Positions 27,935 through 37,421 are shown, counted from the first letter of the stretch. The stretch is 64,000 nucleotides of DNA from Bailinhaonella thermotolerans (GCF_003594875.1 NZ_QZEY01000003.1:1-64000), one strand, 5' to 3'. Numbers and translations: made by a program. Notes: generated from the letters alone by a model not told the origin.

Positions 27935-28792
27935 TTGCGCCACAACGGTCTGCGCACCGCGGTGCTGCTCGGCGGCCTGTCCGCGCTCATCCTGGCGATG
28001 GGCGCGTGGCTCGGCGGCGGTTCCGGCGTCCAGGTCGCGCTCGTTCTCGCGCTGGTCGTGAACGGGATCGCGTACTTCTTCTCCGACCGGATCGCCCTGC
28101 GCGCCATGCGGGCCAGGCCCGTCAGCGAGGTCGAGAACCCCGTCCTCTACCGCGTGGTGCGGGAGCTGTCGGTGTCCGCGCGCCAGCCCATGCCCCGCCT
28201 CTACGTCTCGCCCACCATGCAGCCGAACGCGTTCGCCACCGGCCGCAACCCGCGCAACGCCGCGGTCTGCGTGACGTACGGCATCCTGGGGTTGCTGGAC
28301 GAGCGCGAACTGCGGGGCGTGATCGGGCACGAGCTGTCCCACGTCTACAACCGGGACATCCTGATCTCCTCGGTCGCGGGTGCGCTGGCGTCCATGGTCA
28401 CCTGGCTGACCTACGTCGCCTGGTTCCTCCCGATCGGCGGCAACGACGACGAGGACGGGCCCGGCTGGCTGGGCGTCCTGCTCATGATGGTCCTGGGCCC
28501 GGTGGCCGCCGGCATGATCCAGATGGCCGTGTCCCGGTCCCGGGAGTACGCCGCCGACGAGTCCGCCGCCCGTCTGACCGGGGATCCCCTCGGCCTGGCC
28601 CTGGCCCTCCGCAAGATCGAGATGGGCACCCGCGCCATGCCGCTCCCCGAGGACGGCCGTCTCGCCTCCGCCAGCCACCTCATGATCGCCAATCCCTTCA
28701 GGGGCGAGGGCATAACCCGCCTCTTCTCCACCCATCCCCCCACCGCCGCCCGCGTCGCCCGCCTGGAGCGCCTGGCGGGCTACCGCCGCTGA
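27935..28792 (+). CDS. htpX: HtpX family zinc metalloprotease
   Basis: A membrane-bound M48B protease involved in quality control of membrane proteins. TTG 27935 is preceded by a near-perfect GGAAGGAGGT. 285 residues: two N-terminal membrane segments (about 9-25 and 30-50), [10 protein letters not shown], the catalytic HELSH at about residue 132, the third zinc ligand Glu in SREYAADE, further hydrophobic segments around 150-200 and the C-terminal STHPPTAAR. Its position directly after nuoN in the same direction suggests partial co-transcription with the nuo operon. Confidence 0.93.
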   Translation: MRHNGLRTAVLLGGLSALILAMGAWLGGGSGVQVALVLALVVNGIAYFFSDRIALRAMRARPVSEVENPVLYRVVRELSVSARQPMPRLYVSPTMQPNAFATGRNPRNAAVCVTYGILGLLDERELRGVIGHELSHVYNRDILISSVAGALASMVTWLTYVAWFLPIGGNDDEDGPGWLGVLLMMVLGPVAAGMIQMAVSRSREYAADESAARLTGDPLGLALALRKIEMGTRAMPLPEDGRLASASHLMIANPFRGEGITRLFSTHPPTAARVARLERLAGYRR

Positions 28793-28855
28793 CCTTCCTG
28801 CCGTACGGCGGCGCCTCCGATCCGGGGCCCCGGGGGACTTCGTGGGAGTACGGCG

Positions 28856-28888
28856 GAACGCCCGCGCCTTCGTGAGGCGCGGGCGTTC
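28856..28888. terminator. Bidirectional hairpin between htpX and the MBL gene
   Basis: GAACGCCCGCGCC (28856-28868) and its exact reverse complement (28876-28888) flank a 7-nt loop. The two genes on either side converge here. Confidence 0.8.
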
Positions 28889-28940
28889 GCCGTACGAGGG
28901 CCGCCGGGAGGTGGGCCGGGGACCTCGGAACGGGGCTCTC

Positions 28941-29828
28941 CTAGGAGAGGGACTTCTTGGTGCCGGCGGGACGGACGTCCACGACCTTGTCGGCGATGCC
29001 CTTCTCCCAGAAGGCCATGACCAGGGACTTCAGGTCCTCGGAGTAGATGTTCCAGCTATCGGTGTGGACGGCCACGACCTTGCGGGGGTTGAGGTGCTCG
29101 GCCACCTCGGCCGCGCCCTGCGAGGTGAGCGTGAGGGGGGCGTTGTCGAGGATCGCCGGGGTGCGGGCGGCGCCGGCGAAGAGGATGGCCGTGTCGATCC
29201 GGCCGTACTGCCTCCTGATCCGGTCGCCGACGGACTTGGCCAGCTTGACCGAGGCGTTGTCGCCGGAGACGTAGGTGGTGGGTACGCCCTTGCCGCTGAG
29301 GAGGAAGCCGGTCACCTCGCCGTCCTCGCCGCGGTCCACGCCGTCGGGGCCGTGCAGGGCGGGCAGCGCCGTGACCCTGATGCCGCCCCGGGCCGTCTTC
29401 AGCGTCGTGGACTCCCAGCTCTTCATGGGCGTGATGTGCGCGCCGAGCCGCTTGCGCGCGCCGGGCGTGGAGAGCACGACGGGCACCTTCGCGAGGAGCT
29501 CGCGGCCCTTGGTGTCGAGGTTGTCGTCGTGCTGGTCGTGCGAGAGCAGCACGGCGTCGATCTTGCCGATCTGGTCCACGCTCAGCGCCGGGCCCTGGGT
29601 CTTCTCCAGGCCGCTCGGGTACTTCTGCGGCTGGTCGAAGGTCGGGTCGAGGAGGATGCGGGCCCCGGCGATCTCCAGGATCGTGGTCGGCCCGCCGACG
29701 TGCGTGACGGTGAACGCGCGGGAGGGGCGGTGGTCGGCGGCCGCGTTGGCGCCGCCGGCGGCGAAGACGGTCGTGGTCGCGGCGGCGACGGTGACCGCGG
29801 CCGCGCGGAGGAACGTCGAACGGTTCAT
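28941..29828 (-). CDS. Exported MBL-fold metallohydrolase
   Basis: About 295 residues from ATG 29828 (GTG 29837 is an alternative), with a Sec-type signal peptide ending near AAGGANA. The mature part has the beta-lactamase-fold pattern of the UlaG/L-ascorbate lactonase-like branch: VTHVGGPTTILEIAGARILLDP region, LLSHDQHDDNLD (HxxHD-like metal site with Gln in HDQHDD), LPALHGPDG, TYVSGDN and VAVHTDSWN. The substrate is unknown. It is divergent from a TetR gene, and its -35 overlaps a palindrome, so it is probably the regulator's main target. Confidence 0.85.
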   Translation of the reverse strand: MNRSTFLRAAAVTVAAATTTVFAAGGANAAADHRPSRAFTVTHVGGPTTILEIAGARILLDPTFDQPQKYPSGLEKTQGPALSVDQIGKIDAVLLSHDQHDDNLDTKGRELLAKVPVVLSTPGARKRLGAHITPMKSWESTTLKTARGGIRVTALPALHGPDGVDRGEDGEVTGFLLSGKGVPTTYVSGDNASVKLAKSVGDRIRRQYGRIDTAILFAGAARTPAILDNAPLTLTSQGAAEVAEHLNPRKVVAVHTDSWNIYSEDLKSLVMAFWEKGIADKVVDVRPAGTKKSLS

Positions 29829-29883
29829 GAGGAACACCAGCTCTCACAGTGAACGGCCGGGCTCGTAGCGGGCCGGCCTCCAA

Positions 29884-29915
29884 GATGTATGCAACGCTAA
29901 CACACATCGTAAGCG
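29884..29915 (-). promoter_or_regulatory. MBL promoter with overlapping TetR operator O1
   Basis: The minus strand shows TTACGA (29907-29912), a 17-bp spacer and TACATC (29884-29889). The imperfect palindrome CGCTAAC-N7-GTAAGCG at 29895-29915 covers the -35 and part of the spacer. The half-site CGCTAACAC recurs, inverted, at 29972-29980 in front of the TetR gene. Confidence 0.65.
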
Positions 29916-29972
29916 GTGATAACAATCAGGCCGGTTGCCCGAGGGGTGTGGGCGATACGCCCAGGTAGTCAG

Positions 29973-29990
29973 TGTTAGCGCTGCTATCAT
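29973..29990 (+). promoter_or_regulatory. TetR operator O2 overlapping a leaderless -10
   Basis: TGTTAGC-N3-GCTATCA (29973-29989) is an imperfect palindrome sharing the GTGTTAGCG arm with O1. TATCAT (29985-29990) is a -10 hexamer 7 nt before ATG 29998, so bound regulator would block its own promoter. Confidence 0.6.
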
Positions 29991-29997
29991 GGGAGGC

Positions 29998-30672
29998 ATG
30001 TCGACGGCACGAGAGCGCATCCTGGAAGCGACCGCTGAGCTGCTCGCCACCAAGGACGCGCTGGCGATCTCGACCCGGGCCATCTGCGACCGGGCCAAGG
30101 TCGGCATGCCGGAGATCTACCGGCAGTTCGGCGACAAGCAGGGGCTGCTCACCGCGGTGGCCGACCTCGGCTTCGAGCGCTTCCTCGCCAACAAGCGGCG
30201 CAACCCGCTCACCGACGACCCGGTGGCCGACCTGCGCACGGCCTGGGACAGCCACGTCGCGTTCGCGATCCGCAACCCGCACCTCTACCGCCTGATGTTC
30301 ACCCCCGCCGGGGAGCCCGGGCCGCAGGGGATCAAGGAGGCGCAGGCCCTGCTCCTGGCCGCCGTGGAGCGCTGCCGCGACGCCGGGCGGCTGCGCATGA
30401 GCCCCGAGCTCGCCGGGCAGTCGATCCTCGCCGCGAACGTCGGCGTGTGCCTGATGGCGCTGTCCTTCCCCGACCTGTTCGGGGCGCTCGACATCTCCCA
30501 GTCGGTCCGCGACGCCGTGATCGGCAAGGTCACCGGCGACGAGCGGGAGGACACCCGGATCGCCCCGGCCACCGTCCTGGCCCAGGCCCTGGTGGGCACC
30601 CTCACGGGCGAGGCCCCCCTCGACCCCGCCACCGTCGAGACCCTGTCGCGGTCCCTCCGCCGCCCGGCCTGA
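29998..30672 (+). CDS. TetR family transcriptional regulator
   Basis: A 224-residue protein starting STARERILEATAELLATK, with the helix-turn-helix at residues about 22-48 (ISTRAICDRAKVGMPEIYRQFGDK region) and a C-terminal ligand-binding part including NPHLYRLMF, typical of the WHG/TetR_C_13-like group. ATG 29998 is preferred over ATG 29989 because a TATCAT hexamer lies exactly 7 nt before it, which predicts a leaderless mRNA. It likely represses itself and the divergent MBL gene through the two related palindromes between them. Confidence 0.9.
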   Translation: MSTARERILEATAELLATKDALAISTRAICDRAKVGMPEIYRQFGDKQGLLTAVADLGFERFLANKRRNPLTDDPVADLRTAWDSHVAFAIRNPHLYRLMFTPAGEPGPQGIKEAQALLLAAVERCRDAGRLRMSPELAGQSILAANVGVCLMALSFPDLFGALDISQSVRDAVIGKVTGDEREDTRIAPATVLAQALVGTLTGEAPLDPATVETLSRSLRRPA

Positions 30673-30739
30673 CCGCGGAGGCGTACGCCGTGGGGGCCCG
30701 CCGCGGGGAAGCGGGCGGGCCCCGGAGGCCGCGGGGCAG

Positions 30740-30800
30740 GCCGGGCCGTTCTGCCGGGCCGTTCTGCCAGGCCGTTCAGCCGGGGCCGTTCTGCCGGGCC
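30740..30800. repeat. Degenerate GGGCCGTTCTGCC repeats between convergent genes
   Basis: Four spaced copies of GGCCGTTC[TA]GCC[GA] occupy the space between the TetR and permease stops. Two adjacent copies are perfect. Possibly a degenerate terminator region; no gene. Confidence 0.6.
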
Positions 30801-30813
30801 ATCAGATGGACCG

Positions 30814-32013
30814 TCAGACGGACCAGAGGGCTTCCACGGGGGAGAGGCGGGCGGCGCGGAGGGCGGGCAGGAGGCCGGCGGCGGCGCCTATGAGGAGGGC
30901 GGCGCCCAGGCCCCCGGCCCACGCGAGCGGGGGGATCACCACGGCCCAGCCCCGCGTGGTCGCGTAGACCGCGGTGGTCAGGGCGCCGGCCGACACCCCG
31001 GCCGCCCCGCCGGCGAGGGCGAGCAGGACCGCCTCGGCCAGGAACTGGGTGCGGATGTGCCCCCGCGTGGCCCCCAGGGCGCGGCGCAGGCCGATCTCGC
31101 CCCGGCGTTCCAGGACCGAGATGACCATGATGTTGGCGACGCCGATCGCCCCGACCAGCAGCGCCACCGCGCCGAGGCCGAGGAAGAGGCCGTTCATGGC
31201 GCTCTCGGCCGCGGCCTGGGCGACGAGCGCGGCCGAGGGCCGGCCCACGGAGACCTGGCCGGGGTTCTCCGGGTTCGCCTGCGCGGCGAGGAGGGCGTGG
31301 ACGCCGGTGACCCGGTCGGACCGGGTGCGCAGGTAGACGGTCGTGGGGTGGCCGTCGAAGCCGAGGTACCGCCGCGCGGCCGGGTACCCGACGAACACCG
31401 ACGCGTCCACGGTCGGGATGAGCACCGAGGGCGCGAGGATCCCGGCGACGTAGAACCACCGCCCGCCCAGCCAGATCCGCTGCCCGGGCCAGGCGCGGTC
31501 GATGCCGAGGAGCTGCGCGGCCCCGGCCCCGAGGACCACGACCGGCTCGCGCTCGGTGGCGGCGTTGAGGTACGCGCCCCTCGCGAGCTTCGCGCCCACG
31601 GCGGCGGGCAGGCCGAGGCTGGCCGCGTTGACCGCCAGCCCGTTGGTGTTGATCGCGGGCACGTGCGGGGACCGGTAGACCTTCGCGTCCGGGACGGTCC
31701 CGAGGTGCTGCACGTCGGTGACGCCCGGCAGCCGGGAGATCATCGCGGGGGCGGCGGCGGGCAGGCGCGCCACGCCGCCGCCGGCCTTCTGGCCGGTGGA
31801 CACGGTGAGCAGGTTCGTCCCGAGCCGCGCGATCTCCGCGAGCAGCGCCGCCTGCGAGGACGCCGACAGCCCCAGCACGGCCACGATCGCCGCGACGCCG
31901 ATGGAGATCCCGAGCGCGGACAGCCCGGCCCGCAGCCGCCGGGCGCGCAGGCCCTCGACCGCCAGCCGGAACAGGTCGGCGGGCCGCAGCTCGCGCGGTG
32001 CGGGGGCGGTCAT
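30814..32013 (-). CDS. MacB/FtsX-like ABC transporter permease
   Basis: A 399-residue permease with four membrane segments (about 25-50, 280-305, 325-350, 365-385) and a large extracytoplasmic MacB-PCD domain between the first and second. The N-terminal [21 protein letters not shown] and the C-terminal [26 protein letters not shown] region are characteristic. It is the last gene of a four-gene minus-strand operon with an ATPase, an adaptor and a lipoprotein, and overlaps the ATPase gene by 4 bp. Such systems export peptides, antibiotics or lipoproteins; the cargo cannot be predicted. Confidence 0.92.
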   Translation of the reverse strand: MTAPAPRELRPADLFRLAVEGLRARRLRAGLSALGISIGVAAIVAVLGLSASSQAALLAEIARLGTNLLTVSTGQKAGGGVARLPAAAPAMISRLPGVTDVQHLGTVPDAKVYRSPHVPAINTNGLAVNAASLGLPAAVGAKLARGAYLNAATEREPVVVLGAGAAQLLGIDRAWPGQRIWLGGRWFYVAGILAPSVLIPTVDASVFVGYPAARRYLGFDGHPTTVYLRTRSDRVTGVHALLAAQANPENPGQVSVGRPSAALVAQAAAESAMNGLFLGLGAVALLVGAIGVANIMVISVLERRGEIGLRRALGATRGHIRTQFLAEAVLLALAGGAAGVSAGALTTAVYATTRGWAVVIPPLAWAGGLGAALLIGAAAGLLPALRAARLSPVEALWSV

Positions 32014-32834
32014 GGTCCCTCCAGGCGGGCGGGCTGGGCCTCGTCGGCGATGATCCGGCCGTCGAGGATGCGGATGCGGCGGGGGAGGCGGCGGGCGATG
32101 TCCTGGTCGTGGGTGATGACGACGATCGTCGTGCCGGTGGCGTTCAGCTCGGTCAGCAGGCCGAGGATCGTCCGCCCGGTCGCGCTGTCGAGGTTGCCCG
32201 TCGGCTCGTCGGCCAGCACGATCGCGGGGCGTCCGGCGAGGGCGCGGGCGATGGCGACCCGCTGGCGTTCACCGCCGGACAGGGCCGTCGGCCGTACGGC
32301 GAGCTTGTGGGCCAGGCCGACCCGCGCGAGGGCCTCGGCGGCGCGGCTCCGGCGCTCGGGGAGCGGGGCGCCGCCGTACAGGAGGCCGTTGGCGACGTTG
32401 TCCAGGACGGTCGCGTGCTCGGTGAGGAAGAACTGCTGGAACACGAAGCCGACGCGGGTGGCGCGCAGCGCGGACAGGCGGCGGTCGGGCAGGGCGGCGA
32501 CGTCGAGGCCGGTGACGCGGACGGTCCCGGTGGTGGGCCGCGCCAGCGTGCCCATGAGCTGCAGGAGCGTGGTCTTGCCGGAGCCGGAGGGGCCGGTGAT
32601 CGCGACCAGCTCGCCCGGCGCGACGGTGAAGCTCACCCCGCGCAGCGCCGCAACGGGCGGGTGACCGGGGTAGGTCTTGGTCACGGCGTCGAGTTCGAGG
32701 ACGGGCGGGCCCGGCTGAGCCGACGCGGCGACGCTCGCCCGGCCGGGTGCGGCGACCGCCGGGTGGCCGGGTGCGGCGGCGGCCGGCTGGCCGGGTGCGG
32801 GGGTGATCCCCTGGGCGGGTACGGCGGCGCTCAT
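32010..32834 (-). CDS. MacB-type ABC transporter ATP-binding protein
   Basis: ATG 32834 overlaps the adaptor stop (ATGA). 274 residues: the first 45 are a low-complexity Ala/Pro stretch with PGxPAVAAPG repeats, followed by the ATPase domain with Walker [11 protein letters not shown]-loop VFQQFF, signature LSGGERQR, Walker [14 protein letters not shown] and switch His in VITHD. The NLDS after Walker B is typical of the LolD/MacB/FtsE group. Energises the permease encoded next. Confidence 0.94.
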   Translation of the reverse strand: MSAAVPAQGITPAPGQPAAAAPGHPAVAAPGRASVAASAQPGPPVLELDAVTKTYPGHPPVAALRGVSFTVAPGELVAITGPSGSGKTTLLQLMGTLARPTTGTVRVTGLDVAALPDRRLSALRATRVGFVFQQFFLTEHATVLDNVANGLLYGGAPLPERRSRAAEALARVGLAHKLAVRPTALSGGERQRVAIARALAGRPAIVLADEPTGNLDSATGRTILGLLTELNATGTTIVVITHDQDIARRLPRRIRILDGRIIADEAQPARLEGP

Positions 32835-34282
32835 GCGGCGGGGACCACGACGTGCTGACCGGGGGACAGGCCCGGCGCGGTGACCTGGACGAGCCCGCCC
32901 GCCGTGTCGAACAGGCCCGGCGTGACCGGGACCAGATGGCGGCCCCGCGCGGTGGCGACCTCCACGGAGTACCGCCCGCCCGCCTGGGCGAGCAGTGCGG
33001 TGACCGGCACGACCAGGGCGTTCTCCGCCTTGCCCGTCACGATGCCCACCTGCGCCGGGGCCCGGTCGAGGCGGCCGAGGGCGCGCGGCCTGGCGGGGGT
33101 GACCGTGACGGGGATCGTGGCGGCGGCCTCCGGCTTGAGCGCGGTGGCGACGGTCCCGACCGAGGTGACCCTCCCCGGGGTGGTCTTCCCGTCGGGGAGC
33201 GTGATCGTGACCCGGTCGCCCCGCCGTACCTCGGTCTGCTGGGACGCGGGCAGGTCCACGGTGACCACGGGGGTGGTGGAGGTCCCGGCGAGGACCTTCT
33301 GCCCGGGCTGGGCGGGAGCGCCGGGCACCGCGGCCACGGACGTCACGCGCAGGGCCGAGGGCAGGAAGGCGGCCTGGCCCAGGGGCAGTTCGCCGGTTTC
33401 CGGGAGGCCGGTGGCGTCCTGGAGCCTCTTGAGGGCGTATCGCGTCCCGAGCCCGAAGTATCGGGACTTGGACACGGGGTCCTCGGCGTACCCGAGCCGG
33501 CCCAGCGCCTTGTTGAGCGCCGCAACGTCGCGGCCGCGCATGCCGTACGACAGGGTCCGGTAGGCGGGGACCGGGCCGTACAGGAGGATCACCGGGCGGC
33601 CGTCCACCCGGTAGAGCGCGCGGCCCTCGCGGATGACGGCGCCGACGGCGGGAAGCCGGGTGAACGTGCCGGCGGCACGGTTGACCACGTGCCGGGCACC
33701 GGCGTAGCCGAGGGTCGCGGGGACCTGCGTCCGCGCGGTCAGCGTGCGCCGCTCGACGGGGGCGGTCGAGGGCCGGTACGCCGTGCCGGAACCGGGTCCG
33801 GCCTCCCGGGGCGTGCCCGGCCCCAGCCGCGCGACACCGGCTCCCGCCACCGCCGCGACGACGGCCACCACGAGCACCCCCACCACCCACCGCCGCCTCG
33901 GCCGGGGACCGGCGGCGTACGCGGCGAGGACCGCCGCACCGGAATCGGCGGAACCGGGAGCGGCGGAACCGGGAGCGGGGACATCCGCACCGGGAGCGGT
34001 GGAGACATCCGTGCCGGGAGCGGTGGAGACATCCGTGCCGGGAGTCGCGGGGCCGTCCGTGCCGGGAGTCGCGGGGCCGTCCGTGGCGGGAGTCGCGGGG
34101 CCGTCCGTGGCGGGAGTCGTGGGGACGCCGGCGCCGGGGGCATCCGGGCCGGAGGTCGTGGAGGCGTTCGCGCCCGGAGTCCCGGGGGCGTCCGCGTCGC
34201 GAGGGCCGGGGACGCTCGCTCCGGACGCGGCGGGGACGCCGGTGCCGGGGGCGGCGCCGGGGAAGGGCGGGGGCGGGGTCAC
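32831..34282 (-). CDS. Membrane-fusion-type periplasmic adaptor with peptidoglycan-binding-like domain
   Basis: GTG 34282 overlaps the lipoprotein stop. 483 residues: an N-terminal cytoplasmic Pro/Ala/Thr/Asp-rich region (about 1-120, with DGPATP repeats), one membrane segment ([21 protein letters not shown]), then a beta-barrel/lipoyl-like adaptor interrupted by a PG_binding_1-like helix bundle ([22 protein letters not shown]). The C-terminal barrel ends [17 protein letters not shown]. This adaptor type is common beside MacB-like transporters in Gram-positive actinomycetes, where it probably links the permease to the cell wall. Confidence 0.88.
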   Translation of the reverse strand: MTPPPPFPGAAPGTGVPAASGASVPGPRDADAPGTPGANASTTSGPDAPGAGVPTTPATDGPATPATDGPATPGTDGPATPGTDVSTAPGTDVSTAPGADVPAPGSAAPGSADSGAAVLAAYAAGPRPRRRWVVGVLVVAVVAAVAGAGVARLGPGTPREAGPGSGTAYRPSTAPVERRTLTARTQVPATLGYAGARHVVNRAAGTFTRLPAVGAVIREGRALYRVDGRPVILLYGPVPAYRTLSYGMRGRDVAALNKALGRLGYAEDPVSKSRYFGLGTRYALKRLQDATGLPETGELPLGQAAFLPSALRVTSVAAVPGAPAQPGQKVLAGTSTTPVVTVDLPASQQTEVRRGDRVTITLPDGKTTPGRVTSVGTVATALKPEAAATIPVTVTPARPRALGRLDRAPAQVGIVTGKAENALVVPVTALLAQAGGRYSVEVATARGRHLVPVTPGLFDTAGGLVQVTAPGLSPGQHVVVPAA

Positions 34283-34794
34283 TTGACGCCGCCGGGGGCG
34301 AGGGAGCGGCAGGTCTGGTGCGCGGCCTTGAACGCGGGGCTGTTCTCGTCCACCGGCTCGCCGGTGAAGCCGACGCCGTGCTCCTCCAGGACCGGGTCGG
34401 GGAAGGCGCTCACGCCGTTCCGGCGCATGCACGCGGCGTACTTGAGGAGGCCCTGGTACTCCTTCTTGAAGTCCCCGGCCTGCGGCCGTCCCGGCGTGAC
34501 GTGCCCGCACGCGGCGGACGCCTTCTTGAACTGCGGGGTGTCCCGCCCGAGGCTGCCGTTCTCGTTCGGGAACGCCCCGTCAGGTCCCGGGTCGAGGAAG
34601 CCCGGGTGCCCGTTCGCCCGCATGCACTTGGCGAAGGCGAGCGACTGCTCGTAGGGGGTCTTCCCCGTGGCCTGCTGCTTCCCCCCGCCCGGCTCGGTGT
34701 CCGGGGAGCACCCGGCGGCGATCAGCGCGGCGGCGGCGATCGCCAGGGCCGGCGCGCGGACGCTCCCGGCCTTGCGCGACAGGCGATTCCACAT
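34279..34794 (-). CDS. Lipoprotein of ABC export operon
   Basis: A 171-residue lipoprotein (lipobox IAAGC, Cys about 29) that starts the export operon; ATG 34794 has an AAAGGACG site 8 nt upstream. The mature part contains two copies of a motif [16 protein letters not shown] / [16 protein letters not shown], each Cys-Met-Arg-x-[NH]-G, plus two more cysteines (CG, CRSLA). This CMRxxG repeat is seen in many small actinobacterial lipoproteins located next to such transporters. Four cysteines may form disulfides. Its exact role is unknown. Confidence 0.85.
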   Translation of the reverse strand: MWNRLSRKAGSVRAPALAIAAAALIAAGCSPDTEPGGGKQQATGKTPYEQSLAFAKCMRANGHPGFLDPGPDGAFPNENGSLGRDTPQFKKASAACGHVTPGRPQAGDFKKEYQGLLKYAACMRRNGVSAFPDPVLEEHGVGFTGEPVDENSPAFKAAHQTCRSLAPGGVK

Positions 34795-35145
34795 GGTTCC
34801 CGTCCTTTCCTGTACGGCGCTGCGACGCCCAGGTCCCGGAGTACGGCGGACCGCGCGGGCACGGCGCCGGTGTTCCGGGCGCGGTGCCGCCGTTCCGGGC
34901 ACGGCGCCGGTGTTCCGGGCGCGGCGGTGCGCGGGGGCATCGCCGTTCCGTCGGCGGGCCCGCCGTACGGGGTCGGCTGTGCGGTGGTCCTGGTTGGACC
35001 TGGACGGGTCAAGAGTGGGAGGGAGGGCCTAACGGGGGTCGAACGCGGGCCGTTATGTCGCTGTTAGGCGGTTCCGGGCATGCTGGCCGGAGCACCGGGC
35101 GGCCGGGGCGCCGGGCCCGGGCCGTACGGGCGAGGGGGAGGACCG
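34795..35145. promoter_or_regulatory. Divergent promoter region between export operon and two-component system
   Basis: A 350-bp region between start codons that face away from each other. It contains GCCGGTGTTCCGGGCGCGG repeated (about 34866-34925) and several GTTCCGGGC direct repeats that could be response-regulator sites. A lower-GC segment at 34985-35060 is the most promoter-like part. No gene is supported inside it. Confidence 0.5.
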
Positions 35146-36636
35146 ATGGGAGTGCCCGGCGATCTCGTCCGCCGCCTGGCCCTGCGCCGCCGTACCGTCC
35201 GGGTGCGGTTCACCGTCCTGTATGTCGCGTTGTTCCTGGTGTCCGGGGTCACGCTGCTGGTCATCGCCGTCGCCGTGACGAACGGGCAGGCGCGCGTGTC
35301 CCAGGCCGTTCCGGCGTCGCCGGCGGAGGTCCGGGCGGAGTCGGCGTCCCTGGCCGAGGCGCGGCGCGTGATCGCCCGGCTGCGGGCGGACCTGGACCAG
35401 GCGGAGGCCGACAGCGCCGGCCGTCTCCTCACCGGCTCGGCGGTCGCGCTCGGCGTGATGGCGGTCGCGGCGGTCCCCCTGGGCCGGATCGCCGCCGGCC
35501 GCGTCCTGCGCCCGCTCCGGGCCGTGACCGCCGCGACGCGCCGCATCACCGCCGACAACCTGCACGAACGCCTGGCCGTACCCGGCCCGGCGGACGAGCT
35601 GAAGGACCTCGCCGACACGATCGACGATCTCCTGGGCCGCTTGGAGGACTCCTTCACGGCTCAGCGGCGCTTCGTGGCGAACGCCTCCCACGAGCTGCGT
35701 ACGCCGCTCACCACGATGCGAGCGTCCTTGGACGTCGCCCTCGCCAAGCCGGGTCCCGTCCCGCCCCAGACCGTCGCCCTGGCCGGACGTCTCCGCGCGG
35801 AGCTCGACCGCATGGACGGCCTCCTGGAGGCCCTGCTCACGCTCGCCAGGGCCCAGCACGCCGGCCTGCCCGCCGAAGGCCCCGTCAGCCTGTCCGACCT
35901 GGTCAGCGCCTCCCTGGCCGACCATGAGGCGGACGCGGGGGCGCGGGACCTGACGGTGCGCGCCGAGACGCCCCCGTCCGGCGGCGGCGTCGTGCGCGGC
36001 AGCGAGCCCCTGCTCCGCCGCATGATCGACAACCTCGTCCACAACGCGATCGTCCACAACGAGCCGGGCGGCCACCTCCACGTCCGCGTGGAGCCCCGCA
36101 CCCCGGCCCACCTCCCTTCCCCGCCCCGGAACGCCCCCGCCGCACCCGTCGGCGCGAAGCCGTACGGCGGGGCGGGGCCGTACGGCGGGGCGGGCGCGGT
36201 TCTGGGGGAGGGCGGCGCGGAGGGGTGGCGGCTGGTCGTGGAGAGCGGCGGGCGGCGGCTCGCCCAGGACGAGGTGAAGGACCTGGCCAGGCCGTTCCGC
36301 CGGCTCGGCGCGGACCGGACGGGGTCGGACCGGGGCTCCGGGCTGGGCCTGTCGATCGTCGAGGCGGTGGCGGCGGCCCACGGCGGACGGCTGAACCTGC
36401 ACGCCCGCGAGGAGGGCGGCCTCCGGGCGGAAGTGGACCTGCCCCCGGCGACATCACATCCCGCTCCGACATCAGATCCCGCTCCGACATCAGATCCCGC
36501 TCCGACATCAGATCCCGCTCCGACATCAGATCCCGCTTCGGCATCGGATCCCGCTCCGACTCCGAAGGTCAGATCCGAGAGGGAGGAACGTCCAAGGGTC
36601 AGATCCGAGAGGGAGGAACGGCAGTGCGAGTCCTAG
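35146..36636 (+). CDS. Membrane sensor histidine kinase
   Basis: ATG 35146 follows GAGGGGGAGGA. 496 residues: TM1 about 25-45, a short extracytoplasmic segment, TM2 about 92-115, HAMP about 115-170, HisKA with phospho-acceptor His182 in NASHELRT, HATPase with N-box MIDNLVHNAIVHNE and G-box GSGLGLSIVEAVAAAHGG. An insert of about 40 residues rich in Pro/Gly/Tyr lies inside the ATPase domain, and the C terminus carries six TSDPAP repeats encoded by an 18-bp tandem array. The stop lies 13 bp inside the response-regulator gene. Likely controls the facing export operon. Confidence 0.92.
   Translation: MGVPGDLVRRLALRRRTVRVRFTVLYVALFLVSGVTLLVIAVAVTNGQARVSQAVPASPAEVRAESASLAEARRVIARLRADLDQAEADSAGRLLTGSAVALGVMAVAAVPLGRIAAGRVLRPLRAVTAATRRITADNLHERLAVPGPADELKDLADTIDDLLGRLEDSFTAQRRFVANASHELRTPLTTMRASLDVALAKPGPVPPQTVALAGRLRAELDRMDGLLEALLTLARAQHAGLPAEGPVSLSDLVSASLADHEADAGARDLTVRAETPPSGGGVVRGSEPLLRRMIDNLVHNAIVHNEPGGHLHVRVEPRTPAHLPSPPRNAPAAPVGAKPYGGAGPYGGAGAVLGEGGAEGWRLVVESGGRRLAQDEVKDLARPFRRLGADRTGSDRGSGLGLSIVEAVAAAHGGRLNLHAREEGGLRAEVDLPPATSHPAPTSDPAPTSDPAPTSDPAPTSDPASASDPAPTPKVRSEREERPRVRSEREERQCES
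36451..36620 (+). repeat. 18-bp tandem array and duplicated ribosome-binding segment
   Basis: Six copies of an 18-bp unit (ACATCAGATCCCGCTCCG type) occupy 36451-36558. Then a 24-bp segment containing GAGAGGGAGGAACG occurs twice, at 36567-36590 and 36597-36620. The second copy is the Shine-Dalgarno region of the response-regulator start at 36624. Confidence 0.9.
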
Positions 36637-37289
36637 TGGTGGAGGACGCCCGGTCGCTGGCCGACGTGCTCGTGGAGGGCCTGCGGGACCAGGGCATGGC
36701 CGTGGACGCGGCGCACGACGGCCTGGCGGCGGCCGCCAAGCTGGACTCCACGTCGTACGACGTCGTGGTGCTCGACCGCGACATCCCGGGCATCCACGGC
36801 GACACCCTCTGCCAGATGATCACCGATCGCGGCGACCGCGCCATGGTCCTCATGCTCACCGCCGCCGGGACCCCGGGCGACCGCGTTTCCGGCCTCGGCC
36901 TCGGCGCCGACGACTACCTGGCCAAGCCCTTCCACTTCCCCGAACTGGTCCTGCGGATCCAGGCCCTCGCGCGCCGCCGCCCCTCCGCCCGCCCGAGGAT
37001 CCTGCGCGCCGCGGGGATAGAGCTCGACCCCATACGGCGTACCGTGACCCGCGACTCCCGTCCCCTCAACCTCTCGGTGAAGGAGTTCGCGGTCCTCGCG
37101 GCCCTGCTCCGCGCCCATCCCGCCCACCTGAGCGCCGAGGCCCTGCTGGAACAGGCCTGGGACGAGAACGCCGACCCCTTCACCAACACCGTCACGGTCA
37201 CGATCGGCCGCCTCCGCCGGAAGCTCGGCGACCCCCCGATCATCGAGACCACCCCCACGGTCGGCTACCGCATCGCCACCCCGTCCTGA
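36624..37289 (+). CDS. OmpR-family response regulator
   Basis: GTG 36624 lies inside the end of the kinase gene behind GAGGGAGGAACG. 221 residues: a receiver domain with acidic pocket VVEDAR, phospho-acceptor Asp51 in VVVLDRDIPG, switch Thr in MLTAAG and Lys in LAKPFHF, then a winged-helix DNA-binding domain (residues about 125-221: LSVKEFAVLAALL, TVTIGRLRRKLG, TVGYRIA). Translationally coupled to its kinase. Probable target: the divergent ABC export operon. Confidence 0.94.
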   Translation: MRVLVVEDARSLADVLVEGLRDQGMAVDAAHDGLAAAAKLDSTSYDVVVLDRDIPGIHGDTLCQMITDRGDRAMVLMLTAAGTPGDRVSGLGLGADDYLAKPFHFPELVLRIQALARRRPSARPRILRAAGIELDPIRRTVTRDSRPLNLSVKEFAVLAALLRAHPAHLSAEALLEQAWDENADPFTNTVTVTIGRLRRKLGDPPIIETTPTVGYRIATPS

Positions 37290-37297
37290 CCGGGTAC

Positions 37298-37349
37298 GGC
37301 GAACGCCCGCGCCTCCCCCGTCACAGACAGGGCGGAGCGGGCGTTCGCC
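37298..37349. terminator. Bidirectional terminator
   Basis: GGCGAACGCCCGC (37298-37310) and its exact reverse complement (37337-37349), 26-nt loop, between the convergent response regulator and yajQ genes. Confidence 0.75.
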
Positions 37350-37421
37350 GGAGGGAAAGCGGGTGCCGGGGCGCCGGCCGTACCCGGACGGGGCGCGCGG
37401 GCGCCGGCCGTACGGCGCCGG

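Noticed and set aside
25358-28735. 1125-residue minus-strand open frame across nuoM-htpX
   Set aside because: Antisense shadow of well-identified genes; repetitive Gly/Asp/Arg composition.
32834-33890. Upstream extension of the ABC ATPase frame to 33890
   Set aside because: The extension is antisense/out-of-frame to the adaptor gene; ATG 32834 with ATGA overlap is the natural start.
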